Shown in pieces: positions 25,753-33,990 of a stretch of DNA of 64,000 nucleotides (the stretch's first letter is position 1; each line of letters opens with the position of its first letter). The notes beneath the pieces were generated by a model. The model saw only the letters and a list, made by a program, of their open reading frames with translations, did no database searches and was not told where the DNA came from. The stretch lies in contig NZ_SUMC01000031.1 in the NCBI RefSeq assembly GCF_005047355.1, positions 1 through 64,000 of the forward strand, in the 5' to 3' direction. The translations under genes and the position numbers were made by a program. This DNA is from Actinacidiphila oryziradicis (GTDB taxonomy: Bacteria; Actinomycetota; Actinomycetes; Streptomycetales; Streptomycetaceae).

Positions 25753-26052
25753 GGAAGGTGCGGGGCCGGCGCCTGCGGCGCTTTCCCCTCCCCGCCCCTT
25801 CCCGACACTGGGGCTCCGCCCCAGCCCCCGGTCCTCGAACGCCGGACGGGCTGAGATATCACCTGGTTGTGGGCAGGCGTGCCGCAGGGCGATGGGGGCA
25901 CCTCCCATGCCCTTAAGGCTATGGGGGAGGGTGGCCACAACCGGCCACCGGCCCGCAGATGAAAACCGGGGCCCGGGGCAGAGCCCACCACTCGGCGCCA
26001 GCCCCATATGGGCCGCAGCCGGGAAGGGGCGGGACAGGGGAAAGGCCCAGCG
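25753..26052. repeat. intergenic cluster of dispersed Streptomyces palindromes
   Basis: The 300 bases between two convergent genes contain the hairpin CTGGGGCTCCGCCCCAG (near 25808), the CGAACGCCGGACGGGCTGA repeat (near 25837), and a GGGGGCACCTCCC block (25891-25935), all common intergenic repeats in this genus. Hairpins here may terminate both genes. No coding frame is credible. Confidence 0.6.
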
Positions 26053-26574
26053 CTACGCGTTCGCCACCGCCGCCGCAAACGCCCCGTAAGCCACCGCGTC
26101 AAAGAGCACGAACCGCACCTCCTCGGCCCCCACCCCGACCCCCGCCTCGCGGACCGTCCGCACCGCAATCCGCGCAACGTCCCCGACGGGGTACCCGTAG
26201 ATCCCCGCCGAGATCGCCGGAAAGGCGACCGTGCGCGCCCCGAGCTCATCGGCCACGCGCAGCGCCTCGCGGTAGCAGGAAGCGAGAAGCTCCGACCGGT
26301 CCTCATCGGCCGACCACACCGGCCCGACGGTGTGGATGACCCAGGTCGCGGCCAACCGCCCCGCCGTCGTGGCGACGGCCTGCCCCGTCGGCAGCCCGCC
26401 CCCGTACCGCGAGGCGCGCAATTTGCGGCAATCATCCAGAATCGCGGGGCCGCCGCGCCGGTGAATGGCGCCATCGACACCACTTCCGCCCAAAAGCGAA
26501 GAATTCGCGGCGTTGACGATCGCATCCACGGCCTGCTCTGTGATATCGCCCTGGACGAGCGTGACGTTGGTCAT
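26053..26574 (-). CDS. macrodomain protein (O-acetyl-ADP-ribose deacetylase-like)
   Basis: The 173-residue macrodomain starts at ATG 26574 with TNVTLVQGDITEQAVDAIVN. AANSSLLGGSGVDGAIHRRG is the catalytic loop with the conserved Asn and Asp, and FPAISAGIYGYPVGDVARIA is the phosphate-binding loop. MacroD-type enzymes remove ADP-ribose or deacetylate O-acetyl-ADP-ribose. It stands alone on the minus strand. Confidence 0.9.
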   Translation of the reverse strand: MTNVTLVQGDITEQAVDAIVNAANSSLLGGSGVDGAIHRRGGPAILDDCRKLRASRYGGGLPTGQAVATTAGRLAATWVIHTVGPVWSADEDRSELLASCYREALRVADELGARTVAFPAISAGIYGYPVGDVARIAVRTVREAGVGVGAEEVRFVLFDAVAYGAFAAAVANA

Positions 26575-26734
26575 GCCCGGATTCTCCCATCGGAACCGAA
26601 ATCCCCAGCTAGCGTCCGCATATGACACCGGTGGTTTACCTGCGGGGCCTCCCGCTGGGTCGCGGGCTAGCGCTATGGTCGCCTCTCAGTGCCCGACGAC
26701 CACCGGACCTCGGGGGGAGGGAAGGACACGCCCG

Positions 26735-27979
26735 ATGCCCACAACCGAGCGGCACACCGAACAGCAACAAGCCATGCTGCCAAGCCAGCGCCAAGAGACC
26801 CTGCCCGGCGACGGCCGGCTGGGGCCTGCGGCCGCGCCTGCCCTGACGCTGCTCGTCATCGGCGAGGACCCGACGGGCGCCTTCACCGTCCCCGACCTGC
26901 TGGATGCCTCGGGGACCCGGGTGCGGATCCGCCGGGCCCGCAATCTCACCGAGGCTGAGCGGCTGCTGCGGGACGACGTGCACTGCATCCTTCTCGACCT
27001 GTCCGGTGAGGCGGAGCTGGAGGGCCTACGCCGGGTGCTGCGGCTGGCGCCGGCCACCGCCGTGCTCGTGACGACCAGCGAGGCCGACACCGAGCGCGCC
27101 GCCGAGGCCGTACGGGTCGGGGCCCAGGACTATCTGCACCGCGACGAACTCCGGGCCTCGCACCTCACCCGCGCCATCCGCTACGCGGTGGAGCGCAAGC
27201 GGGCCGACCTGGTCCAGCGCCGGCTGACCGAGGCCCGGCTGCTCGCCCAGGAGAACTCCCGCCTGGAGCGCGGCCTCCTCCCCCGGCCCCTCCTCGAGGG
27301 CGCCGACCTGCGCTTCGCCGCCCGCTACCGCCCCGGCCGCAGCCGCGCGCTGCTCGGCGGAGACTTCTACGACACCGTACGAACCCCCGACGGCACCGTG
27401 CACGCGATGATCGGCGACGTCTGCGGCCACGGCCCCGACGAGGCCGCCCTCGGCGTCGAGCTCCGCATCGCCTGGCGCGCGCTGACCCTCGCCGGCCTCA
27501 GCGGCGGCACGCTCCTCGCCACCCTGCAACAGGTCCTGGAGAACGAACGCCAGGACGACGAGATCTTCGCGACCCTCTGCGCCCTCGACATCGCGCCCGA
27601 CGGCCGCACCGCCGACCTCTACCTCGCCGGCCACCCCTCCCCCCTGCTCGCCGGGCCCGGACGGGTGCCGCAACTGCTCCCGTACGAGCACGGCGGCCCG
27701 GCCCTCGGCCTGCTCCCGGAGACGGACTGGGCAGCGGAGCGGGTCGAACTCGGCGAGGTGTGGACCCTCATGCTCTACACGGACGGCCTGATAGAGGGCC
27801 GGATCGGCCAGGGCAACCAGCGGCTCGGTCAGGACGGCATGGTCCAGCTGATCAGCGCCCAGCTCGCGGCCGGGCTGCGCGGCGAGGACCTCCTCGACGC
27901 GGCGGTGACCGAAGTGCGCGAACTCAACGCCGGAGAACTGACGGACGACGTGGCCCTGGTGCTGCTGGACCGGGGCTGA
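26735..27979 (+). CDS. receiver-SpoIIE (PP2C) protein phosphatase
   Basis: The 414-residue protein joins an N-terminal response-regulator receiver (about 40-155, Asp in HCILLDLSGEAE) to a helical linker and a SpoIIE/RsbU phosphatase domain (about 195-410). Metal-binding motifs are complete: GGDFYDTV, GDVCGHGPDEAALG, LYTDGLIEGR and TDDVALVLLD. It would dephosphorylate anti-anti-sigma factors in response to an unidentified kinase. The ATG at 26735 follows GGGAAGGA; an upstream extension of the frame is not protein-like. Confidence 0.9.
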   Translation: MPTTERHTEQQQAMLPSQRQETLPGDGRLGPAAAPALTLLVIGEDPTGAFTVPDLLDASGTRVRIRRARNLTEAERLLRDDVHCILLDLSGEAELEGLRRVLRLAPATAVLVTTSEADTERAAEAVRVGAQDYLHRDELRASHLTRAIRYAVERKRADLVQRRLTEARLLAQENSRLERGLLPRPLLEGADLRFAARYRPGRSRALLGGDFYDTVRTPDGTVHAMIGDVCGHGPDEAALGVELRIAWRALTLAGLSGGTLLATLQQVLENERQDDEIFATLCALDIAPDGRTADLYLAGHPSPLLAGPGRVPQLLPYEHGGPALGLLPETDWAAERVELGEVWTLMLYTDGLIEGRIGQGNQRLGQDGMVQLISAQLAAGLRGEDLLDAAVTEVRELNAGELTDDVALVLLDRG

Positions 27980-28011
27980 CTCGGGGCCGGCCTCCTGGCC
28001 CCGGCCAGTGG

Positions 28012-28359
28012 CTAGCGGTTGTACGGGCCGTACGGCCCGTCGGAGCTGCTGCCGCCGCCACCACCCCAGCGTCCGCCGCCGCTCCCACCGGAGACCTGCT
28101 TGAGGGCGGGCCGGACGTCCACCGTGTAGACGATCACGGCGATCAGTCCGAGGATCGGCAGGAACGAGATGATCGAGAAGAGCTTCATCACGACCGCCGC
28201 GATACCGAGGATGATCAGCCAGAAGACCTTGTTGTTCTTGTCCGCCGCCCGGTAGGCATCCTTGCGACGGATCGCGGCGTCGACGAACGCGAACAGCGCG
28301 AACACGAACAGCGCCCACGAGACCAGCCCCAGGATGCTGAAAAATCCCTGCACCAACAC
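28012..28359 (-). CDS. DUF2516 family membrane protein
   Basis: The 115-residue protein has three membrane segments (FSILGLVSWALFVFALFAFV, VFWLIILGIAAVVMKLFSI, and FLPILGLIAVIVYTVDV) and a Gly/Ser/Tyr-rich tail. It belongs to DUF2516, found in actinobacteria and of unknown function. GTG at 28357-28359 is preferred because the upstream frame is Arg-rich. It is encoded downstream of the HbhA-like gene on the same strand. Confidence 0.85.
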   Translation of the reverse strand: MLVQGFFSILGLVSWALFVFALFAFVDAAIRRKDAYRAADKNNKVFWLIILGIAAVVMKLFSIISFLPILGLIAVIVYTVDVRPALKQVSGGSGGGRWGGGGGSSSDGPYGPYNR

Positions 28360-28459
28360 GCCATCCACCGCCTTCTCTCTCCGTGCCGCCAACCGTACCC
28401 GCACAACGGGCCGGACACGCGATGCGTGCCCGGCCCTTTACTGTCCTGCTACGCGGCTG

Positions 28460-29056
28460 CTACTCGCCGAGCTTGGGTCCCATCGGCTTCTTGGCGGCGG
28501 GCTTGCGCGCCGGCGGGGCCGGCATCTTCTTCTCGGCTGCGGGCACCGGCCTGGCCGGCGCCTCGGAGGCCGGCGCCCCGGAGGGCGACGGCTTCGGCTC
28601 CGAGTCCGGCTCGATCGCGATGGCGAGCTCCTCCACCTGGTCGGCGGTCTCGCCGCGCCAGGTGGAAACCGCGCCCTTGCCGCGCTCGGCCAACTCGTCG
28701 TACGTCTCCCGCGCCTTCACCGCGTACTCCGCCGCCCGGCCGACCTGCTGAAGCGCAAAGTCCTGCGCCGAGTCGCGGAGCTTCTTCAGATCGGTGTCGA
28801 TCAGCCCGACCAGATCGGCCACCTTCGCCTGCGCCTTGGTCTGAGCATCCTTCGCCTGTGCCGTGACCTTCTCCTGCACGACCTTCGGATCGGCGGTCCG
28901 CACCTTCTCGAACCGCTCCGGAGCCTCGGCCCGGAGCTTGTCGATCAGCGGCGGCACCTCCCGCAGTTTCTCCGCCGCCAGATCGGCGCTGCCGGCCAGG
29001 AAATAGATCGGGGTCGGGTCCTTGAGGGTCTTCACGATGTCCTCGGCGATCGCCAT
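28460..29056 (-). CDS. heparin-binding-haemagglutinin-like (HbhA-like) coiled-coil protein
   Basis: The 198-residue protein has a long helical coiled-coil region (about 20-140) followed by a Pro/Ala/Lys-rich tail (KKMPAPPARKPAAKKP), the same architecture as mycobacterial HbhA. In Streptomyces such proteins are cytoplasmic or cell-surface-associated and of unproven role. It lies 84 bases downstream of an XRE regulator gene on the same strand; the two are probably one unit. Confidence 0.75.
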   Translation of the reverse strand: MAIAEDIVKTLKDPTPIYFLAGSADLAAEKLREVPPLIDKLRAEAPERFEKVRTADPKVVQEKVTAQAKDAQTKAQAKVADLVGLIDTDLKKLRDSAQDFALQQVGRAAEYAVKARETYDELAERGKGAVSTWRGETADQVEELAIAIEPDSEPKPSPSGAPASEAPARPVPAAEKKMPAPPARKPAAKKPMGPKLGE

Positions 29057-29140
29057 GACAGTTCTCCGTATGAGGGTTGGTGGAGGTTTCGTCTACGTTT
29101 TACGAATCACGCTCTACTACTGCACGCCCTACTACTGCGC

Positions 29141-29626
29141 TTACGCGGTGGCGGCGTCCTCGCCGTCCCCGTCATGCTTCTCCGCCGCCGTCCTCGGCTT
29201 CAGTACGGCGACCGCCTTCTTCGCCGCCTTCTTCGCCGCCCGCTTGCGCGGCACCGCCGACTTGGCCGGCCCTTCTTCCGCCGAGCCGTTCTCCTTGCGG
29301 AACGACTCGTAGATCTGCAGCAGCACCTGCTTCTGCCGCTCGTTTATCGTCGGGTCGGTCAGGATGGCGTTGTGCACTTCCATGCCGTCCCGATCGCGCT
29401 CATCGAGAATCCCCGCCTGTATATAGAGACTCTCGGCGGAGATCCGCAGCGCTTTCGCCAGCTGCTGCAGGATGTCGGCGCTGGGTTTGCGCAGCCCGCG
29501 CTCGATCTGGCTGAGGTAGGGGTTCGACACCCCAGCGGCCTCCGCCAGCTGGCGCAAGGACAGCTGCGCGCTGCGCCGCTGCTCCCGCAGGTACTCGCCA
29601 AGATTGCCGACGTTGAGTGAAGCCAT
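29141..29626 (-). CDS. XRE-family regulator with basic tail
   Basis: The 161-residue protein starts MASLNVGNLGEYLREQRR and has a classical HTH (about 10-66; SLRQLAEAAGVSNPYLSQIE is the recognition part). A helical segment follows, then a Lys/Ala-rich C-terminus (RKRAAKKAAKKAVAVLK) like histone-type tails. It precedes the HbhA-like gene, a pairing kept in many actinobacteria. The perfect palindrome 28 bases upstream (29654-29680) probably is its own operator. Confidence 0.85.
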   Translation of the reverse strand: MASLNVGNLGEYLREQRRSAQLSLRQLAEAAGVSNPYLSQIERGLRKPSADILQQLAKALRISAESLYIQAGILDERDRDGMEVHNAILTDPTINERQKQVLLQIYESFRKENGSAEEGPAKSAVPRKRAAKKAAKKAVAVLKPRTAAEKHDGDGEDAATA

Positions 29627-29653
29627 GCTTCGATAGTGCCTCACCACTGCTAA

Positions 29654-29680
29654 CTTTTGCAAGCGCACCGCTTGCAAAAG
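29654..29680. promoter_or_regulatory. 12-bp perfect palindrome upstream of the XRE gene
   Basis: CTTTTGCAAGCG and CGCTTGCAAAAG flank a 3-base spacer CAC, 28 bases before the XRE start. Symmetry, length and position fit an autoregulatory operator overlapping the promoter. Confidence 0.65.
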
Positions 29681-29710
29681 TCTCGCTGCTGTTGTGTGAC
29701 TGAGTGTGAC

Positions 29711-29750
29711 TCGCAGCGATAACTGTCACTTCGCAGCGATATCTGTCACT
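29711..29750. repeat. 20-base tandem duplication next to an IS remnant
   Basis: TCGCAGCGATAACTGTCACT at 29711-29730 is followed at once by a copy with one change (29731-29750). It adjoins the transposase fragment and may derive from an insertion-sequence end. Confidence 0.6.
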
Positions 29751-29774
29751 AGTTGTACTGACCGGGGACGTTGA

Positions 29775-29912
29775 TCAATCGCGTGAAGGGACGGTAGGCC
29801 AGGAAACCTGGAGCCGAGCGACAACCTCGCTGATAGGCCACCCGTCCTCGACAACGAGTCGTGCGACCTTCAGGCGGTGGCGCGGAGTCAGTGCGGCGTT
29901 GCGGTGCGACAG
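29775..29912 (-). pseudogene. N-terminal fragment of an IS481-type transposase
   Basis: Read on the minus strand the frame gives SHRNAALTPRHRLKVARLVV followed by an HTH-like stretch EDGWPISEVVARLQVSWPTV, then a stop. This is the N-terminal HTH of IS481-family transposases. The integrase core is missing and the first codon is CTG, so the fragment is dead. No matching remainder is adjacent. Confidence 0.6.
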
Positions 29913-29919
29913 GGCAAGG

Positions 29920-29950
29920 CCCCTCCTGGGCCGTTCGGCCCCGGAGGGGC
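29920..29950 (-). terminator. hairpin terminator after the MerR-hydrolase gene
   Basis: GCCCCTCC pairs with GGAGGGGC, with GGGCC/GGCCC inside, 13 bases beyond the stop codon of the minus-strand gene. Confidence 0.75.
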
Positions 29951-29962
29951 ACTGGGATGTGT

Positions 29963-31141
29963 TCAGGGTTCGAGCAGGAGCCCGAGGACGTGGGCGAACT
30001 CTGCCGGCTCGGCGCTTGCGCCGAGGTGGTTGCCGGGCATGTCGATCAGAGGTAGCTCCAGAAGTTCAGCGAGTGCTTGGGTCGCCCGGCGCGCCATCTG
30101 GTGATGGCTCAGCGAGCCAGCGCACAGCGTCACCGAAACGCGACGGATGGCCTCGATGTCGGGGACGTAGAAGACCGTGGGGCCGGCCATCCGCCCCAGG
30201 AAGTAGCGGTTCTTGTCGAGTTCCTCGACCGGTAGCTCGGGTAGCGCCATATGGGCGGGAGGCGTCTGATCTGGTCCTGTGTGGTGGGCAGCGCCGCTGA
30301 GGTCAAAGAACTCTTGCACTGCCCGCTGAGGATCAGCCTCTGCAGCTTTGAACGCTGCTGCGGCTCGGCCAGCCAGGTCTGCGTCATCCAGGAGGGACAC
30401 AAGGGGCGGCTCATGCAAGACGGCCCGGCCGACCACGTCAGGATGCTGCTTGCCCAGCTCCAGCAGCGTCACGGCACCACCACTGGTACCGACAAACAGG
30501 GCGGGCCCTCCGGTGAACCTGTCGACAAGTGCAGCAAGGTCCTCGGCAAGGACCTCGGGCGTGGGCGCAGCCATCCCTGGGACCGCACGGCTGGCACCGA
30601 TACCACGCGGATCGTGGGTGACGACGGTAAACCGGCCTGCAAGCTCATGCGCCAGCGCTGCGAAACCGGCCCGCCCAGCCGGCGCGCCGACGAGGAACAG
30701 CGGTGGCCCCTCACCCTGGACACCGAAGGCAATCGTGCAGTCTGGTCGGTCGAGAAGGTCCACCGAACTCGTGATCCGATCACTGAAGTCCGCGATCTTC
30801 CGAGTGATCACATCGAGCGCACGGTCCAGCTCCTCGCGCCTATCGCGGACGCGACGGCGATGAGCCGTCAGCAACTCCACTCGGAGCCTGGCCGGATCAG
30901 CCACCTTGTCGTCGGCGCCTGTGAACTGCGCGATATCGGCCAGTGGCATCCCCGTCTCACGGAGATGAACCAGCATGCGGATCAGCTCGACGTCGGCCGT
31001 CGTGTATTGGCGACGCCCCGCACTGTCGCGCCGTGGAGACGGTACAACCCCCTGACGTTCGAAGTACCGCAACGTGTCGGGCTCCAGACCGATCCACGCC
31101 GAGACCTCCGCGATACCAAACAGCTCATCTGCCTCACTCAT
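29963..31141 (-). CDS. MerR-type regulator fused to an alpha/beta hydrolase
   Basis: A single 392-residue frame has a MerR winged helix (about 7-75, LFGIAEVSAWIGLEPDTLRY with the wing SAGRRQYTTADVELIRML), a dimerisation coiled coil (80-125) and then an alpha/beta hydrolase domain (about 135-392). The nucleophile elbow is GTSGG with Ser220, the oxyanion region is VGAPAGRAG, and His372 in GNHLG is the likely catalytic His. MerR proteins normally carry a short effector domain, so here the hydrolase fold may be a ligand sensor or an enzyme. The start is ATG or the codon next to it; a terminator follows. Confidence 0.85.
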   Translation of the reverse strand: MSEADELFGIAEVSAWIGLEPDTLRYFERQGVVPSPRRDSAGRRQYTTADVELIRMLVHLRETGMPLADIAQFTGADDKVADPARLRVELLTAHRRRVRDRREELDRALDVITRKIADFSDRITSSVDLLDRPDCTIAFGVQGEGPPLFLVGAPAGRAGFAALAHELAGRFTVVTHDPRGIGASRAVPGMAAPTPEVLAEDLAALVDRFTGGPALFVGTSGGAVTLLELGKQHPDVVGRAVLHEPPLVSLLDDADLAGRAAAAFKAAEADPQRAVQEFFDLSGAAHHTGPDQTPPAHMALPELPVEELDKNRYFLGRMAGPTVFYVPDIEAIRRVSVTLCAGSLSHHQMARRATQALAELLELPLIDMPGNHLGASAEPAEFAHVLGLLLEP

Positions 31142-31209
31142 GCCTCAACCCTCGCCCCTGAACCTCGGTACAGGTCAAGCGATCGTCAGCCGACCGCGGC
31201 TTCGACAAC

Positions 31210-31941
31210 TCAATCAACCTGTCCGGTCAGCACAACTAGTCGCCAAGCGGCGCAGGTCGCCACTCGCGGTCGCGTGCTGTCGCGTACTGGTGGATTCCCT
31301 CGATCGTGATGGGAGTCCTGTGGGTGAGGAGGAACCTCAGCGGCGGGGAGTTCCTCGGAGAGTTGCGCATTCTGTCGCCCGCGGGCCCTTGGACTTCCTG
31401 CAGGTGCGCATAGACCGGGGCGAGCGCGTCCGAGGTGACCGCACTTGGCGCAGTTGTGGCGGAGAAGGCAGCGGTAGACGGGGCAGGCGAAGACCGGCGG
31501 GAGCCGCCAGAGGCGTTTCCAGCTGCCTCCGTGAGCGCGCTCGATGCCGGAGTCGCCGGCCAGACAGTGGGGGCAGAACCGTGACCAGCGCCGGAACACG
31601 TCATGGTTGCCGTGGAGGATCGGTCCCCGGGGCCGGCGTATCAGCGTTGCATCGAGCGGTCCGAAGCGGGCGCCGAACGGGGCGAGAAAGAGGTTGGCGA
31701 CCTCGTCCTCACCGAGTCGAGTGGTGCGTACGAACTCAGCCGACTGCTCAGGCGTTTGAAGATACTGCTGACTGATGGAGAGATGTTCGGTCAGCCCGGT
31801 CCAGTGGCTGCTCAGCCCGGTGTGACGGACGATCGTTCCGGGGCTGACGTTGTTGTGGTGGGCCAGGCGGAGAAGAAAGCCGACGAGGCTTTCATCCGGT
31901 AGCGGGGCGAGGCTGCGGGGCAGAGGCCGGAGCGGAGACAT
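31210..31941 (-). pseudogene. TniQ-family transposition protein, C-terminally degraded
   Basis: The frame begins MSPLRPLPRSLAPLPDESLV and continues as a TniQ domain with the zinc-finger pattern FCPHCLAGD and CAKCG. After about residue 165 the sequence becomes low-complexity and out of character for the family, so a frameshift or recombination is likely. TniQ works with TniA/TniB in Tn5053/Tn7-like elements to select targets. It follows the tniB fragment by 10 bases on the same strand. I call it nonfunctional because tniA is absent and tniB is truncated. Confidence 0.65.
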
Positions 31942-31951
31942 GGGACAGCCG

Positions 31952-32540
31952 TCACTTTCCCGCGGCCTTGTTGTCGAAGACGGTGTTGCGGGGTTTCTGG
32001 CGGCGCTTCGGAGCGGGCTTCGCAGGGACGGCGGGGACCTCGCCGGCCTGCGGGTCGCGGTCGAGAAGGTTGCCGAGGTTGATGGTGATCTCGTCGAGGA
32101 GCGGGATGGTCAGCTCCTCCTGGCCGGTCTCCATAGCTCGGGTGCAGCCGTCCTGGACGAGTCGCCGCAGCAGACCGACGATGCCTCCGGTGCGGCGGAA
32201 GAGGTATTCGGGCATGTCGCCGTCGGTGAGCATGCCGTCCCGGGCCCCGAGGAGGCGGAGTTGTTCCTCGGTGCCGGCCAGGTGCTCGATCCAGGCGTTG
32301 ATCTCCTTGGGAGTGTCGTAGGCGAACGGGTCGAGGTCGACCAGGTCGAAGCGGCGTTCGGTCTGGGTGGCGGCCTGGTCGCTGCGGCCACGCCGGGCGC
32401 CGGGCAGAGTCCACTGGCCCGTGCGGGGGTCGGGCCGTCCTTCGCGCAGAAGGCCCGAGCCGGGGATGTCGACGCCGATGAGGATGACGGTGGCGTTGAA
32501 CGACATCAGGTCGCGGATGAGGTGCAACCCGTTGAAATCC
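31952..32540 (-). pseudogene. C-terminal half of a TniB/TnsC-like AAA ATPase
   Basis: The fragment reads NGLHLIRDLMSFNATVILIG (beta-strand and sensor region of TniB ATPases), then ERRFDLVDLDPFAYDTPKEI and GGIVGLLRRLVQDGCTRAM, typical of the lid. Walker A and B are missing: homology begins at about 32540, where the DNA switches to a PP2C remnant on the other strand. Ten bases separate it from tniQ, keeping the native order tniB-tniQ. Confidence 0.6.
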
Positions 32541-33250
32541 GAGCACGCAGGTCTGTCCGACACCGGCCTGGTCCGCGAAAGCAACCAGGACACGGCCTAC
32601 GCCGGATCCCGCCTGCTCGCCGTCGCCGACGGCTTCGGAGGTAGCGGAGCCCCCGCCGGCGCAGCCGCCATCGATGTGCTCAAGCGCCTCGAAACCGACA
32701 GCATCCCGTCAGGCAACCTCCTCAACGCCCTCGAAGACGCCATCGAACAGGCCAATCAGGCCGTGCACGGCATCGCCGAATCCGACCCCTCGCCACAGGA
32801 AGTAGGCACCACGCTCACCGCGATGCTCTGGACCGGATCCCAGCTGGCCCTCGTCCACATCGGCGACTCACGCGCGTACCTCCTGCGCGACGGCGAACTC
32901 TTCTAGATCACCCACGACCACACTCTGGTGCAGTCCATGGTCGACGCAGGACGCATCAGCCCGGAAGAAGCCACCTCCCACCCCCAACGATCGCTACTGA
33001 AGCGAGCCCTGGCCGGAGGAACCGAGGTCACCCCCGACACGCGCCTGCACGACGCCCAGCCCGGAGACCGCTCCTGCTCTGCTCCGACGGCCTGTCCACC
33101 GTCGTGCCAGGCGAAGAGGTACACCAGGTGATCTCCACGATCACCGAACCCGAGCAGGCGGTGCGCGAACTCATCGCCCTGGCGAACCGCTCCGGCGGCC
33201 CCGACAACATCAGCTGCGTGGTCGCCGACGTGCTGGAGCTCCAGCAGTAG
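32541..33250 (+). pseudogene. PP2C-type Ser/Thr phosphatase with nonsense and frameshift mutations
   Basis: The remnant encodes GLSDTGLVRESNQDTAYAG, AVADGFGGSG and LALVHIGDSRAYLLRDGEL, the metal-binding motifs of soluble PP2C phosphatases. A TAG at 32904-32906 replaces what should be CAG, immediately before ITHDHTLVQSMVDAGR. A second lesion near 33070 shifts CSDGLSTVVPGEEV out of frame; the last part, SGGPDNISCVVADVLELQQ, ends at TAG 33248-33250. The first residues are lost at the junction with the tniB fragment. At least two inactivating changes. Confidence 0.85.
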
Positions 33251-33261
33251 GAGCGAGCGGC

Positions 33262-33370
33262 ATGCACATAGAGACGCACCGACTCCGCTCCCAGGAACTC
33301 ATCCGCGAGGCCGACGAATACCGCCTCGCCTGCCAAGCCAGGAAGGCGAACCCGGTGGCCGACGTCATGG
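33262..33370 (+). pseudogene. N-terminal scrap of a small hypothetical protein
   Basis: ATG at 33262, with GGAGCGAGC upstream, starts MHIETHRLRSQELIREADEY and RLACQARKANP, a helical N-terminus seen in short Streptomyces proteins. After about 33 codons the frame runs into the 3' end of the XRE-cupin gene on the other strand and loses character. Probably a truncation at that junction. Confidence 0.35.
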
Positions 33371-33943
33371 CAGCGGCCGCAGATGGGTGCGCTGTCCGTC
33401 GTGGTCGAAGATGCACAGGATCTCCGCCGGACCGCCGTGGGCCCCGAAGGCGTGGGGAATCATGGTGGAGAACTCCGCCGCCTCGCCGGCCTCGACCAGG
33501 ATGGTCCGCTCTCCCAGCAGCAGCACAAGGGTTCCCGACAAGACGGTGACCCAGTCCTTGCCGGGATGGACTTTCAGCTCGTCGCTGCCGCGCCGGGGTT
33601 CCAGGTTGGTGACACGCATCTTGCACACGGTTACGCCGTGCGGCCCGGGCTCACGGCTCAGTATCCAGGAGGTCATCCCCCGCACCGCATCGTGCTGCGG
33701 CCTGATCACCACGTCGTCGTCGGCGACGGACTCCACCAGCTGGTCGAGGGTGGTCCTCAGGGCCCGGGCGATCGAGCTCAGCTGGTCGAGGCTGATCCGC
33801 CGGTGGCCCGTCTCGATACGGCTCAGGGTGGATGGACTCAGGTAGCAGCGGGCAGCCAGATCGTCGAGCGACCAGCCCAGGGCCACCCGCAGCCCCCTGA
33901 TCCGCTTGCGGACCAGACCGTCGAGATCGCTGTCTTGCGTCAT
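33365..33943 (-). CDS. XRE-family regulator with cupin domain
   Basis: The 192-residue protein has an N-terminal HTH (about 8-65; SLDDLAARCYLSPSTLSRIE) and a C-terminal cupin barrel (about 85-190; HPGKDWVTVLSGTLVLLLGE and FSTMIPHAFGAHGGPAEILC). HTH-cupin proteins bind small ligands to control adjacent genes. The ATG at 33943 lies in the spacer of the palindrome at 33934-33950. It is divergent, 47 bases apart, from a methyltransferase gene that is its probable target. Confidence 0.88.
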   Translation of the reverse strand: MTQDSDLDGLVRKRIRGLRVALGWSLDDLAARCYLSPSTLSRIETGHRRISLDQLSSIARALRTTLDQLVESVADDDVVIRPQHDAVRGMTSWILSREPGPHGVTVCKMRVTNLEPRRGSDELKVHPGKDWVTVLSGTLVLLLGERTILVEAGEAAEFSTMIPHAFGAHGGPAEILCIFDHDGQRTHLRPLP

Positions 33944-33950
33944 GCGCAAG
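33934..33950. promoter_or_regulatory. CTTGCG-N5-CGCAAG palindrome at the XRE-cupin/methyltransferase divergon
   Basis: Perfect 6-base arms CTTGCG and CGCAAG surround the start codon of the regulator. Further single CTTGCG half-sites occur at 33904-33909 and, inverted, at 33966-33971, which suggests an operator array for autoregulation. Confidence 0.55.
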
Positions 33951-33990
33951 ATCCTATGCCAGCGGCGCAAGCAGCACGTAGCGTGGAGCC

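Noticed and set aside
31210..32540. CRISPR-associated transposon
   Set aside because: TniQ and TniB fragments are present, but there is no cas gene, array or transposase.
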